Shown here piece by piece: positions 1-13,394 of a stretch of DNA of 64,000 nt. The notes under the pieces were generated by a model, which ran no database searches, had not been told where the DNA came from, and was given only the letters and a program-made list of their open reading frames with translations. Source of the DNA: Wuchereria bancrofti (Eukaryota; Nematoda; Chromadorea; Rhabditida; Onchocercidae); contig SSBO01000011.1 in assembly GCA_005281725.1 (NCBI GenBank), positions 427,313-491,312 on the forward strand, read 5' to 3'. The position numbers and the translations under genes were made by a program. Each line of letters begins with the position of its first letter. The stretch's first letter is position 1.

Positions 1-371
1 AATAATAATAACAATAATAATAACAATATAATGATAATGATAATAATAATAATATTATAATAATAATAGTAATAATAATTATATAATAATAATGATAATA
101 ACAATAACAATAATATAGTAATAATGATAATAATAATAACAATAATATAATAATAATAACAATAATGTAATAATAATGATAATAATAATAACAATAATAT
201 AACAACAATAATAATAACAATATAATGTTAACAATAATAACAATAATATAATAATAATGATGATAATAATAATAACAATAATATTATAATAATAATGATA
301 ACAATAATAATAATAACGGTAATATAATAATAATAATAATAACGGTAATATAATAATAATAATAATACAGC
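1..371. repeat. AAT/AAC triplet microsatellite block
   Basis: Almost uninterrupted AAT, AAC and ATG-type triplets run from the window edge to about position 371. The long open frames inside it, in either direction, encode only Leu/Ile/Tyr runs and are composition artefacts. Confidence 0.95.
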
Positions 372-700
372 ATAAACAACAATTATCATTGCAACTGATG
401 AATTATGCGGACAGACATAAACTATTTTCAAAAAATTAAAATCATCAAAAAACAAAAAACTCCCAAAAAAAAAAGGCCTAAAAAAAGAACCCAAAAACAA
501 AAAAAAAAAAAAAAAAAACCACGCAGATATGCTAAAATAGGAAGAGCAGCGCGCACAAAATAGTACACAGAGCGGTGAACCGCTTTACAGGCAACAATGA
601 TAATTTGGTTCGGCTCTCATAGCTCTTCCTCCCTTCATCTAATACTTTCGGTTTTTTTTTTTTTTTCTTTTCTATCAACCAATTCAAATTCTTATTAAAT

Positions 701-1010
701 TTACGTGCTAATATACACTTACGTCTTATTTATACGTATGAATGAAATTTTCAAACACTTAAATATATTAACGTAGTGATATACACTTACGTACTAATAT
801 ACACTTACGTCTTATTTATACGTATGAATGAAATTTTCACACTTAAATATATTGACGTAGTAATATACACTTACGTACTAATATACACTTACGTCTTCTT
901 TATACGTATAAATGAAATTTTCAAACACTTAAATATATTAACGTAGTAATATACACTTACGTACTAATATACACTTACGTCTTATTTATACGTATGAATG
1001 AAATTTTAAA
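701..1010. repeat. 86-bp tandem repeat, about 3.5 copies
   Basis: A unit beginning near ATATACACTTACGTCTT recurs with the ACGTCTT core at 721, 807, 891 and 977, giving periods of 86, 84 and 86 bp. Units differ by a few substitutions and a 2-bp deletion. TTACGT occurs twice in most units. Confidence 0.93.
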
Positions 1011-1221
1011 ATTACACTAATAGTTTAATGTTTACAATTACATAAGTAATATTGTATACTTCAGTAGTGAAAGAATAAAAGAAAAAAGAAAGGAGAAAGA
1101 AAATATGAGTAGAGGTTACGTTTTTTTTTTTTTTTTTTTTGCTTTTTTGAAGATTTTTTTTTTTTTTTTAAAAATTCACGCTTCATTTTTGCAATAATTT
1201 GAATATAATATATATATAAAT

Positions 1222-1382
1222 TTATTGCGTGTAATTACGTCTGCCTAGTTTAATTGCGTGTATCATTACGTCTGCTTGGTTTTATTGCCTGTAATTACGT
1301 CTTCCTAGCTTTATTGTTTGTAACTATGTCTACCTAGTTTTATTGTTTGTAACTACGTCCGCCCACCTTTATTGTTTATAAG
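1222..1382. repeat. Degenerate ~31-bp tandem repeat, about 5 copies
   Basis: Five diverged units of the form TTATTG(C/T)(G/T)TGTAA(T/C)TACGTCT followed by (G/A)CCTAG repeat about every 30-32 bp. They share the TACGTCT core with the 86-bp repeat about 250 bp to the left. Confidence 0.85.
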
Positions 1383-2130
1383 ATAATTTTCAAAAATTTT
1401 CGTATATTTAATCATACTATAATAAGTGAATGCATAATTAATATTAACGTGAAAAACGTGAAAATTATGTGTACCTAATCAAAATTTATACTTTTTATCT
1501 TTAATATTATACAATCTATTCATCCTGAATCAATATTTCAATGCTATCTCATTTTCTTTTTTTTTTTTTTGGACATTCATTAAATTTTCCAATAATTAGA
1601 TATTAAATTATTTTCATGTAATTCAAATAATTTTCATTCATTACTAATTTAATTATTTGGGTAATTATTTCCCAATGTTTACACCAATTTTTATTCAATT
1701 GCTTGAAATTTTTAAAATATTCCTCCCATAAAAGCATTATTTGCTTTCTAAATACTTTTAATTCATTAATCATTAATGATTTAAATTATATTGAATAAAA
1801 GATCGATTAATTGATTAATTCAGATTAACATTTACAAAATAACTAATCAATCGATTAATTCAGACTAAAATTTATTTACAATAGATAAATTTTAAAATGA
1901 TATTCCTAAAGAAAAAAAAAAAAATAGCAAACTTTTCTCATTGATTGATCGTTTTTCGAATGCCATTTTTTGCGCAAAAATTGATCGATGCTTACTTTTT
2001 TTTTTTTCCTTATCTTTAACGTTCTTATTTTTATATCTACGTAGTAAATACGTTTATAAATTTTTGTATTCTTTTTCAAATAATAATAAAATTTTCTATT
2101 AGAAGAAATTATACATCATAGATTCTTTAT

Positions 2131-2260
2131 TAAATTGATAACAATCAATAATAAAATTGAAATTGCTTATTAAATTGAATTTATTATTAAAAATTATTAA
2201 AAAGAAATTCTTCATTAAATTGATAACAATCAATAATAAAATTGAAATTGCTTATTAAGC
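2131..2260. repeat. Two copies of a ~41-bp segment 84 bp apart
   Basis: A segment starting AAATTGATAACAATCAATAA and ending in TTGCTTATTA occurs near 2133 and again near 2217, essentially identical. The intervening sequence is diverged A/T-rich DNA. Confidence 0.8.
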
Positions 2261-4263
2261 AAAAACTATCAAAAGTTTGTATTTAAATGATTTGAAGATG
2301 AAATATTTATTCTAAAAAAATTTTTAATTTCTTCCCAACTTTTTTTTTCTTTATTTCTCTTTAAATTACATCTAATAATAGCAACAATTAAACTTAAATT
2401 AATTTCTCATTTCGTTAAATTTGTTATATTTTATTTTTATTATTAAATAAACTATCATTGCGCAATTTTCAGATACATAACTATCGCAAATATTCAATAA
2501 CTATTAATCTTGCTAATTTTTTAAAGAAAACTCAAAGAATCAAAAAAAAAAAAAAAAATTAAAGCGAAATATAATGGAAATATTTTTACGGAAAATAATT
2601 ATTAGAGTTTTTTTCTTTTCTTCTTTCTAATTATTTATTATCAGTTAAAAATTGAAAAAAAAAAAATCATTCAATATGCTAAATAAATCTAATAACAAAT
2701 TAAACAAATATACATAAATACATTGTAAAAAATTCAAAAAAAAAAGTTTTTTTTTTCTAAAAAATCTTAAATTATATAAAAATATTTCAATAAAATTGCA
2801 AAAAAAAAAAAGAAAAAAGAAAAAAGAATGAACCGTTTTCCAGATAAGTTGAAAAAATGACTAACTGATCATAGCATTAATAAATATTTACAATTATATA
2901 CCAATACTTCTCAATCTACGTATGCAAATTTATATGATAATTTTAATCAATAATATACAATAGAAAATAAAATAGAATTAATCATTTTAAATGTATTTTT
3001 ATTAAATTTTAATTGATAACTAATTTTATAAATGGATAAATATTATAATTTATATTTCATATTTTTCATTTTCAACATATTATATCTCTCCTCTAATGTG
3101 AAATATAATTAATCTGAAATAGCTCAGCAAAAGGGATGGGAAAAAAATTATTTCTAGATAAGGAAGAAGAAAAAATTTCGCCCAGACTTTTTTCTCTTTT
3201 TGACTTTAATATTTTAATATTTTCAAATTAAGCTAAAAAAAAATTCTTGAAAAGACTAAATTTTAGAATGGATAATTCATCTAGAATTTTTAGAATATTG
3301 GAAAATATTTTTATTATAACTAATTATCTATTATCATATCTTAACTATATTCTTTTTTTATACATTTATATTAAAACATCACGAAGATCATTAAAGAGAA
3401 TTATCTCATAATGTCACACTGATAATCAATGTTAGAAATTGCATTATCAATCGTTCATATAATTGAAATGAAATTTTCTTTAATTTTATTTCTAATGTCA
3501 TTATTTGTTACAATTACAGATTATTTCCTCACTGAAATCCGATAAACGATCATATTTCTACAAATTTTAAAAAATATTCACTTAACAGAAAGAATAATTG
3601 AATATAAATAAACCACTATCAGCTATATTAGACATCAGAATATAACAATTTCATCAATATTAATTTATCAAACAGTTTAATATCAATGAAATGAAACCAT
3701 ATAACAGTTAATTTCAAAAAAAAAAAACTGTTGAAAAGAATCAAAACATAAAAGTAACTGTTGAATATTGCAAAAAAAATGGCAATATTATATTAATGAG
3801 CAACATAACTATTATTTTAAAATTTAAAATTCATTAAAAATCCGTTCAAAAAAAGAAAAACCTATTTAGAAAAACATATTCTAACATACGATTTCACAAT
3901 CCAGAAAAGAAATCACATACATCTAATAATTCCAGTAACATCCAGAAGTTTCTCAGGAAAATTAACATATCACAGTAAATATTTCACAAAAAAAAGTATT
4001 AAATCACAGCAACTACCAATCAAATAAGTTCATTTCTAAGAGAAAAAAAAAAGAGAAAGGCAACATTTTACAGCAAAAATAAACTTTCACCGACAAAACA
4101 ACAACTTCATCAAATTTGCCATTTGTCCTTCTGAATCAAATCGTTTATCTAATTTTTCCATCTATTTGTCTAAAATAAGGTTGAATTAAAACTTTGAAAA
4201 GACTATTAAATTAAATGTAATCATAAGCTTAAAATACTATAAATTCTACATTAATATAATCGG

Positions 4264-4294
4264 TACAAATTTCACTAAAGGGGTGAAATTTGTA
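4264..4294 (-). other. 12-bp perfect stem-loop in the probable spe-39 3' UTR
   Basis: TACAAATTTCAC (4264-4275) is the exact reverse complement of GTGAAATTTGTA (4283-4294), with a 7-nt loop. It lies about 105 nt beyond the stop codon of the minus-strand gene, so it is probably transcribed. Its function is unknown; chance pairing is possible in AT-rich DNA. Confidence 0.5.
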
Positions 4295-4397
4295 TAAATA
4301 AGTAAATTATACATATAAAAAACTAAATTTCAAAAAAAAAAAACTTGAAATAACGTAAACAATAAATATAGTTTTTAATAGGAAAAATTTCCAAAAA

Positions 4398-7300
4398 TTA
4401 ATTACATACGGCATTATTCAAGGCGTTGAGTGCTTTATAAAATTCAATTGTATGTGGTGTTAGCCTGGCTAGAAATTCATTCAGTGCAATTCGATCTTTT
4501 TGTGCTACCATACATTCAATTATTACTTCAGATGCTTCCGGAAATTGATTCGCAAGATATTGACGTTCGTTTACATCCGGAATAGCACGCAAAAACTTAC
4601 ACAAAATCTGCAAACAAAAAAGAAAGTCAAATGAAAAAATTTAAAAAAGATAATTAATCATGTCTTAAATTTCAATTCATTTTTTAATAAATTCTTTATA
4701 AGTTTGCAGTTTTTTTTTTCGCAAATTATACTTTTCCAAAATTAAATTCAATTTTATCTCATTAGGAGGAAAATAAAACCTAATAAATTCATATTTCACA
4801 AAATAAAGCAATTCATATTGCTACAAAGTTTCTGTATAATGAAAAAAAAGAAGAAATATTAACGGAAATACTTTCATACTTCTTTTGGTGGTTGTTGCTC
4901 ATCACTTGAAATTATCGTAAATAAATGGCGCCAAGCAAAAGGACATTGAATTTTAACACCACCCAATAATTTTTTACTCATTAATACTCGTTCAATATCA
5001 TTCCATCTGGAATATTCATGGCACTTACTTTATGCAAATACTATAACTTTCAATTCAAAAAAAAAAAAAAACAAATGTTTATTACTATTTTTCAAATATA
5101 TATTATACCATATTACAATAAGAAATAAGATATATTATCTTAAGTTATTTTTAATAAAAAATAATCAATTATATATTGATTTAATCCATATTCAGCTTTA
5201 TATAAGTATTAATAATAACTACAATAAAATTTGTTTGATGTTTACCAATCTATGAATCATAATTACAAAAATTATTCAAACCTTTTCAAACGAGTTAACG
5301 CTGATATTGCCATCCATGCATATTGCTTTTCAGTCATACTGAAGAATTCTTTAATGGATAATGGACTAGCATAAGCATTCTGCAAAATAAACCTTTAATT
5401 AGTTATTATTTAACTTATTGAATCTATTATTATTATTATTATTATTACTGAACTTATTATATATTTAACTTATTGAATTTAAACGAATTAATTATTACTT
5501 AACTTATTGAATTTATTTTATTAGTGCAACTTTGTAGAAATTCCCATATTGTTAATGAAATCATATTACCAACTATACCTAAATCTTTCATTAAGTGAAA
5601 GGAAATATAATTTGAACAAAACCTAAGCTTCTTTCTTACTCCATTCTCTCATTCTACATACTGACTTCCACACTGATTACGTTTAATTTCAAGTAATCTC
5701 TCAAAATGGCAATCGTTTCTTCCTATCTTACTATGAATTAAATTATAATGGCCAAGAGCATAGGCCAATCTTTCAACATAGCTTATTTTGTAAATATGTG
5801 CGGTAATATTTTCACTTCATAAGTTACTACAGTCTCTTAATTACTGTGTTGACTAAATGAATATAACGCTATGAGTAAGTAACATAAGTTTTTCCAAAAG
5901 TTTTATTTTCTTTTTTTTTTTTTTTTGATTTTGCTTAAAGTTAATTTAAGTAAATTTAATTTCATAGCTAATAATATTGTTGCTGAATGTTCCACATATC
6001 GCTATAGATGACATATGACAGTTGCGACATCAAGCTTCGCTTATTCTATCATTCTTCAATGAATCAGTCAGTAGTGATTGTCATTATTGTACAATTTTTG
6101 AAATTTAATTTACTAAAGCTTGATTGTATCAAAAATTAAAGTACCACGGGAAGATCAAAATGATACAGACAAGAATAATACAGTGTTGTCAAAACTGGTC
6201 GTCCAATTAAAGTAATTGTTTTGGGATATTGCTGGAAGATTTTGTTTTTTCCTTCTTTGATAAGTGCTTCATCAGCATCCTAAATAGTTATAATATTTGC
6301 AAAATGGAAGAGTCAATTATAAAAAAGAATATTTCATTTAAAATTACTATAAAATTTCTTACTTCAATTATAATTTGTCGTTCCAGAAGATCAATATATT
6401 CATTTACAGATTTTGAAAAAGCTTGAAGTGATGGAATGGCAGTACATGAATTCAAACACTTTTTCAAATATACAATTCGCTCATTTGGTGGTTTCTTACA
6501 TGCCACTGAGTATAATACAAGTGCAACTTCTTCTGTACGATTTAAAGCTCTGAAATGAATTTTTTTTTTCTTTCTTCTTTTTTTTTTTGATGGTAAAATT
6601 ATACCGTTATTTGATTTTTAATAGTATATGATGGAAAGAAATATTAAAAACATTCTCTCTTTCTTTTTTCCCATTTTTTCATAATGATTCATCTTAATTT
6701 CTTTAAGATGAATCATTATGAAAAGGTATTTTCAATAACCTATCCCCAGAAATAAAGTGCTTGTTAATTTTGAGAATTCCATGCTTTACATGACATTTTA
6801 CACTGATATAAGCATTAAAAATTTTACACTCTATGAAACTCACATCATAGCATAATGAAAATTAAAATTAAGCGCAAAATATCTCGTACGACTTATTGCA
6901 TATCATCAAGCAGTAGCATTTATTGTTTACATTTTCAAATCTAGATATAAAAAATAAAATAAAAACTTACGATAATGTTGAAGTTAGTTGATCAAAATTC
7001 TTTATATCTTTTAAATAAGATATATAATGATGAGCAGCAACTGGCTTTTGCTTTAGAATATCCAAAAATATCGAAGTTTTAAGAGATCTTTCCAAAGCTA
7101 ATACGACCTGAACATAAATTTATAAGCAAAATCTACAAATGGCTAAGGTAATGAGTAAGAAAAGCTTGTAACGATTTATCACAAGTATACAACAATGCTA
7201 TAAGGTAAATGGATTGTCAAATTTACAAAAAATCTAAAAATAAATCTTTTTGATATTAACCTGAAAGAAATACCTAAATCGATATTTTAAAATGAATAAA

Positions 7301-9249
7301 CACTTTAATTTTAACAAATATACAAAAAAAAAAAAAATACAAATTTAAACAAGTAAATGAACGTTGGGAAATAATTCCTAATCGCTCATCGCCAAAAGTA
7401 GTAAGTTTTATTTTATCTTCAAAAATGGGCAAACTAAGTATCAGTTTATAACATGAGCAATCCTAAAAATTTATCTTACCAATCAAAGCTGAAACTCTGG
7501 ATAATTAAAAAAAAAACAACAACAAATTGAAATGATGAAGAATTGTAGATGGACGCCCAAAATTTCTTCAGATGCAATAAGTGAGAAGAAATATGTAGAT
7601 AAATATGATCTTTGTTTAACAAGAGAAAATTAAATTCAAATGCTTACAGCAATGATGACATTTCCATCATAGGATTCCAAGGCAGCTTCCAATAAATCTA
7701 ACTTTTCTTTCTTACTTCGATACAAGTCTAATGAAACCGGATCATTTCGTAGCAATCTTCGAATTGTATGTTCAGGATCAGCTGCACGATAACGTTCTAA
7801 TCTTACTTGCTAAAAGAGTAAACATTAAACAACACCAGTTACTGTCTAGAAAATTAAATAAATCATTAGACAATATCATTCGGAATACATCTACAAATGA
7901 TGTAAGATAACGTTGCAGATGATTATGAAGTAATAAAGCAAAAAAAGAATCCATGTAAAAATCTCAATAAAAATGATCATATATATATTGTAATAAAGAA
8001 ATTCTTCTCAAAAGATAAGCTCATAATACTAACCATTAAATCATATCTTAAATGAAAAATGAAAACTTTAAAATTAAATCTATGAAGAAATAAATTAAAA
8101 ACAAAAAACCTCCAAATGCTTTTGTAATTTTCTGTGTTCACTTTTCAGTCTAGAGTAGTCCAATTGTGTAGTTGCATTACTCGAAAATGATTCAGCACTA
8201 CCATCAGAAATGAATGAAGAAGCATAATCACAGGAAACAGGACAATATTTTAAAGGAGTTTTCTGACCAAATGATTGATCCTAAAAATATACTTTTAATC
8301 TTAAACCTAAATAAAAATATACGCAATGAGTAACTCTTTTCAATATGAATGCAAGGAATCATATAGCAATATTTTACAACCAAATAGGAAAGATAAAGAT
8401 TTTAAATGTTTACCTGATTGAACTGTACGAATGAACGACCTGGTCTCGAAGTTTCAAAGACTGTTTTCAGTGCATCCGTACTTCCATTCCTAGAATTATA
8501 AATTTAAGATTCCCAGATTTAAAAAAATTAAAAAAGATTTTCTACATAAACAATCATTCTCTCGAGCATTTGATTGCAAATTTAATAAGTCATGAACGAT
8601 GTGATGAAACTGTTAGATTTTATAATTTCAGATAAAAGCAATTGCAAGATGAAATAATTATTTCATAATTTTATGCATATAAAAGAGAATTTAAACCTTA
8701 AATTTTGCTTAGTTTGAACTTCTCCAATCGATGGTGATTCACTTCCAGTATTCGACCATCCATCATCGCTATCAAAACGAAATCTACACTCAAACAAATC
8801 ATCTACAGCTGCTCGAGCAGCAGCCTATCAAAAACTTGAATTAATAAAAGTTTTTGAATATATAATTAATCGTACATTTTAATATTAAATCGAAAAAAAA
8901 CAAAAGATACTATGATAATTTCATCAGTAGCTGTTAACAGTATTACAAATAATCCTATATGATTGAAGAATATTGAAAAAATATTGAAATTATATATGAT
9001 ATAAGAACAAAATAAACAAATTAAACGAAATAAATATTAACTTAGAATTTTTTTTCTGACTTTGAGTTACTGAAATGGTTTACTTGAAAATTATTCAATC
9101 TAATTACATGAATGAAAACACTAGTTGATTAAGTAATTAATTACCGCATTAGCAGTCGATAAGTTATCAAATGGAGAATCAGTGAAATCATTGGAATTCC
9201 AATAGCTATCTTCTGGATTTTCAAAAGTGAATTTTCGATGGGCTGCCAT
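4398..9249 (-). CDS. spe-39: SPE-39 / VIPAS39 (VPS16B-like) vesicle-traffic protein, 11 exons
   Basis: Homologue of SPE-39/VIPAS39, which works with a VPS33-type SM protein in late-endosomal and lysosome-related organelle traffic. Exons, 5' to 3': 9249-9145, 8824-8697, 8489-8414, 8280-8110, 7809-7648, 7107-6971, 6549-6363, 6279-6145, 5379-5282, 5006-4880, 4607-4398. All junctions are GT/AG in compatible phase, giving about 511 aa, close to the roughly 490-520 aa recalled for human and C. elegans proteins. Family signatures read directly: YDGNVIIAVVLALERS, the block ending LLERQIIIE, LTTLYYSCLYHF, and RWNDIERVL. The N-terminal ~160 residues are acidic and poorly conserved. The Met at 9249 is the first in-frame start (MAAHRKFTF). 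An acceptor (TTTTGCAG) ends at 9332; transcripts starting there would carry a short upstream reading frame before the main ATG. The exon 8 donor could also be 3 nt earlier. Confidence 0.92.
6676..6724. repeat. Perfect 22-bp inverted repeat with 5-nt loop inside a spe-39 intron
   Basis: Positions 6676-6697 and 6703-6724 are exact reverse complements (ending CATCTTAA / TTAAGATG), separated by TTTCT. It lies in the intron between exons ending at 6971 and starting at 6549, so it is transcribed in the pre-mRNA and could fold into a strong hairpin. Confidence 0.9.
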
Positions 9250-11890
9250 AAAATTTCAGAATTATGTAGAAGTGCATGCTACATTCATATTAATACACAA
9301 ACCATATTTGAAATGAATTAAACATTTCTTGCTGCAAAAAAAAGAAAAAATTGACTTTGAAGTTAGTTCATCAAACATTTTTCTTCATTGATTCTTTCAT
9401 TAAACATTTTCAATTTCTGCTAAAATTAAGTGAAATTTCAATAAAACAATCAATTTCATTTTCTTCAAGAAAATTTCACAGAAAATAAAAGAGAAACTAA
9501 AAATAAATGTTAACTATTCTCGACCGAAAAACATTCCAAAACATTTTAACCGAAGAATTTTATGAATTCCTTTCTTTTTTTTAATTTCATAAAACATGAA
9601 AAAGTTTGCGACAGCAATTTAAAATGAATCATGAATGGAGTGAATGTGTAATTTGAGGAGACGCGAGACATATGTAAAACTTTTGAGAAAGCATAATGTT
9701 AGAGAGTGAGAAAATACCAAATTAGTGTGTGTTACAGTTGAAACAGAGATTGAGAGTGTTCTACCATGGATTTTACCAATGTGTTGTACCATGCATAAAT
9801 AAATTATATAAAAAGTGATGAATATTTAAAGTTTGTTAATAATTTTAAAATGTTTTCGTTTTTCCGGAACAATTTTCAAATCAATTTTTTCAGATCCGGA
9901 ATGATCTAAGAAGAATAATTCATGAATTTGTTGAAAATAATAAATGGACTATTTAGCACGAATGTTTCCATTTTCAATTGATGTTAATATTTTATATCAA
10001 ATTTTCCTTATCGTTTATCAATTACAGATTATCATTTATCAGTTATTGATTATGTTTATTGCAAATATTTAACTGAAATATTTAGTCATTGAAAAGAATG
10101 AATTAACTACAAAAGATCTTAGGGATACTTTTTAAAGAAATATTCAACTATGCCTGCAATGATGATAAATTAAATATCTTAATTAAAAATTTAAATTAAT
10201 TCCAAATCGTTTTTTCTTTATTGAAATGTTTTTTTTTCAAAAAATTAAGTATTATAATCGTTGAAAAGTTTATTCTTTTTCCGATATACGAAATGGATTA
10301 CTCTTTAAAGAAATTCAATACGATTTTTTTTTTGTAAACTAATAATTAAGTGATTAATTAAGCAATATGTTAAGTTGAAATTTCAAATTTGCATATGTTA
10401 CAAATTCATTTCTTAAGAATTTCATTTAAAGCCAATGCTTTAGATAGATGTTTATTTTGTCATTGACATTGTGATCTGAAAAATAATCAATAAATATTGG
10501 TTTTTTTTTTTTTTCATTGATTAATGTTCTTGAATTAAAGTGGAAAATAACAATGCATGAAATGATAGTAAATAATTAATTAAGCAATATGTTAGGTTGA
10601 AATTTTAATTTATTATCCAGAAAAATAAATGTTAGCAATTAATTAGCAATTATTAAAGATTAATTGAAGAGTTCAAATCATTTTGCATGTAATATTTTTA
10701 AGAATTTTGAAATTGTTATTTGGCAAAGTTTAAAATTTTTTCATAATTAAAAATGTATAACGGATAAATTTATAGCAAAAAGTTGTTAAAAAACACATCA
10801 GTACAAAATAGCTATCTTCATTAATACAAAGTAAATTTCGTTATTAATTAATTTAATTAAAATGTGTTAAAATGAATTCTTATATAAATTAATTAATCAA
10901 AAAGAATAAATCATTCATTTTAGTCTCATAAATTTAAATAGTCGATCCTTATCCATCTTTAAATGAAACTTTAATTATTCTTCATGCTGTTTCACTTCTT
11001 CAAACAAATCTGTTACTTCTGAGATTATAATATTTTCATTTAAACATAAAATGAGTTGAAATTTATTTAGACGAAACAAAATGAAATAAATTGAACAAAT
11101 TTTGTCAAATTAAAACAAATTAAAATCAACTAAAACAAACCTAAAATTCAAACAAACAAAACTGAATTAACTGAATTAAGTTGCATTTAAATTAGTCTGC
11201 ATTAAATTAAATAAAGTAGGTGGAATAATATTAAATTAAATTTAGCTCAAACTAATTTTTATGATACATTCAGTTTAATTAAAAGAAAAAATGTCATTGT
11301 TAATTAATAGCATCATAACTGTTGTTTTTTAATGCGAAGAATTGAAATGCTAACTGAATATTTGAATATTAACTGACTATCAGTTCAAATTTAAATATTT
11401 TTCATAGCAGTTAATAATAAAAATAAAATTAAAATTTGAAAAACATTATGTTGGAATCATTTCATACCTAACATTTGAAACAATTTTGTTCGGTTGATTT
11501 AAAAAGTTTAACTTTCTTATTTTCAAACTGTTTCCGCTTCCGTTAGCTAACTTTCCATTCCCAAATTTTATACTAATTATTACTTGTATTTTTTCAAATT
11601 AGTAAAATTTCTAAATTAATGATGCGAAATTAATAATTTGATAGGACTAGTTTAATTAAAGAAATTTATTTACATAAAAATTTTTTGTCACAAAAATTTT
11701 TTTACACCTATCGCACGATCATAATATCCTTTTAAATGATAATCATTAGCAGATTTTTTTTGCGACAAACTTTTTAAAATATTTAAGATAAAAAAAATTT
11801 TTAAAGATGTTCGAAATATTTTTTTTTTTTTTAATTTTAAAAATTAGAAAAAAAACAAAGAAAAATATAATCGATTTATTCAGCATAACG
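9250..11890. promoter_or_regulatory. Divergent intergenic region between spe-39 homologue and the four-helix membrane protein gene
   Basis: About 2.6 kb separates two start codons on opposite strands, so both promoters should lie here. No ORF with coding character is visible. A roughly 35-bp segment containing TTAATTAAGCAATATGTTA occurs near 10350 and again, slightly diverged, near 10575. Otherwise I see only AT-rich DNA. Confidence 0.6.
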
Positions 11891-13315
11891 ATGAATCGTG
11901 AAGCATCAGAAGATGAAAATGATATAAATGAGCCAAGTTATTTCTGTTATAAGGCTTATCTTAAGGTTTGTTTCCTTTTTTTTTCTTTTTGAATTTTTAT
12001 TTCAGACTCTTTTTTTTTTTTGTTAAAAAATAATAAATTTTTGTGATTAGTTTTTTATTTATTTGTTTTTTTTTGAGGAAAAGAAAATAAAATGGAATGG
12101 AAAAATTATTTCAAAATTTTGATTAAATTTCAACTTTTTTTTTTCCATTTCAGTATCCTCTTTTCAAACATTGTAGACGGCTGGTTATGCTATTTTTATT
12201 TTATATTCGATGATAGGAATTAAACGATTATACGATCATATCAATCAATTAATGATCATGGATCAATGTATTTCATGTCGTTTGTATGAGGAACAAACTG
12301 CTGGTGTAATTTATTAAAATTTTAATTAGCATAAAAAAAATTAATGCATATTTGTGTAATTAATTATTAATTCTTTTAATTATTTTAATTATTAATTTCT
12401 TTTAATTAATAATTAATTTTTTCAATTTTTACCAACATTTGCATAGTAGTACAGGTAAAATATAAATATGCTCATAATATGGAATAAATTTAAAATTTAA
12501 TATTTCTGAGAACAATTTATTATCTGATAAAAAGGAGAAAATAAAGATAGCATTTGCAAAAAATAATTTTAACCTAAAATTTTCATTATACTTGATCTTT
12601 TTTTCACAATTAATTTGATGATATCGGATAAATAATCATTCACATTTTAATTTAGCTAATAATAAAATAGGTAAATAAGCTTAATTCAAATCAATTTTAA
12701 TCAAACTAACTTAGTAACAATATTATTTAATCTTTATAAATGCAATGCATATCGTTGAGTGAATTAAACAGTGAAATAATTTCCTTTTTTTTGCTTAATT
12801 AATTAAATTGATTATTATTTAAAATGATAAATATTAAGGATTTATTAAAATTTTTCTGCATTTAATCCAAATTTAATTTTTTTTTTTTTTTTTAGAAAAA
12901 AATGATTTCAGTTACTTTGGGGTCTGTCAGAATTATTGCTGTACGGTTTAGCACCATTATCGGCGCTTTTTGCATTAATTCATGCTGATTTAGAATGGCT
13001 TTTTCCAACTTATGCAATGCGAACACTATTTCCAAGCTTTATGCTTGTTTTACCAATAACACTTACAATTGTAAGTTTAAACTAAAATGTGTTAAATATG
13101 GTTTAAACATGTTTGAAACGAAAAATGTTAGTCATTAATTAAGGAAATATTTATTATTATTATTATTGTTATTATTATTATTGTTACTGTTATTATTATT
13201 ATTATTGTTATTATTATTATTATTGTTATTATTATTATTATTGTTATTATTATTATTATTATTGTTGTTATTATTATTATTATTATTGTTATTATTATTA
13301 TTATTATTATTGTTA

Positions 13316-13394
<79 letters not shown>

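Larger units (their letters stand above)
372..4397. other. Non-coding AT-rich stretch downstream of the spe-39 homologue
   Basis: No reading frame with splice sites and protein-like composition is visible on either strand. The stretch holds a short GC-richer island (about 520-650), three tandem or duplicated repeats listed separately, and many A or T homopolymers. The part nearest 4397 is presumably 3' UTR of the minus-strand spe-39-like gene, whose stop codon is at 4398-4400. Confidence 0.7.

Noticed and set aside
701..1010. Possible CRISPR-like or centromeric array
   Set aside because: Units are contiguous with no unique spacers, and the genome is eukaryotic; too few copies to call a satellite.
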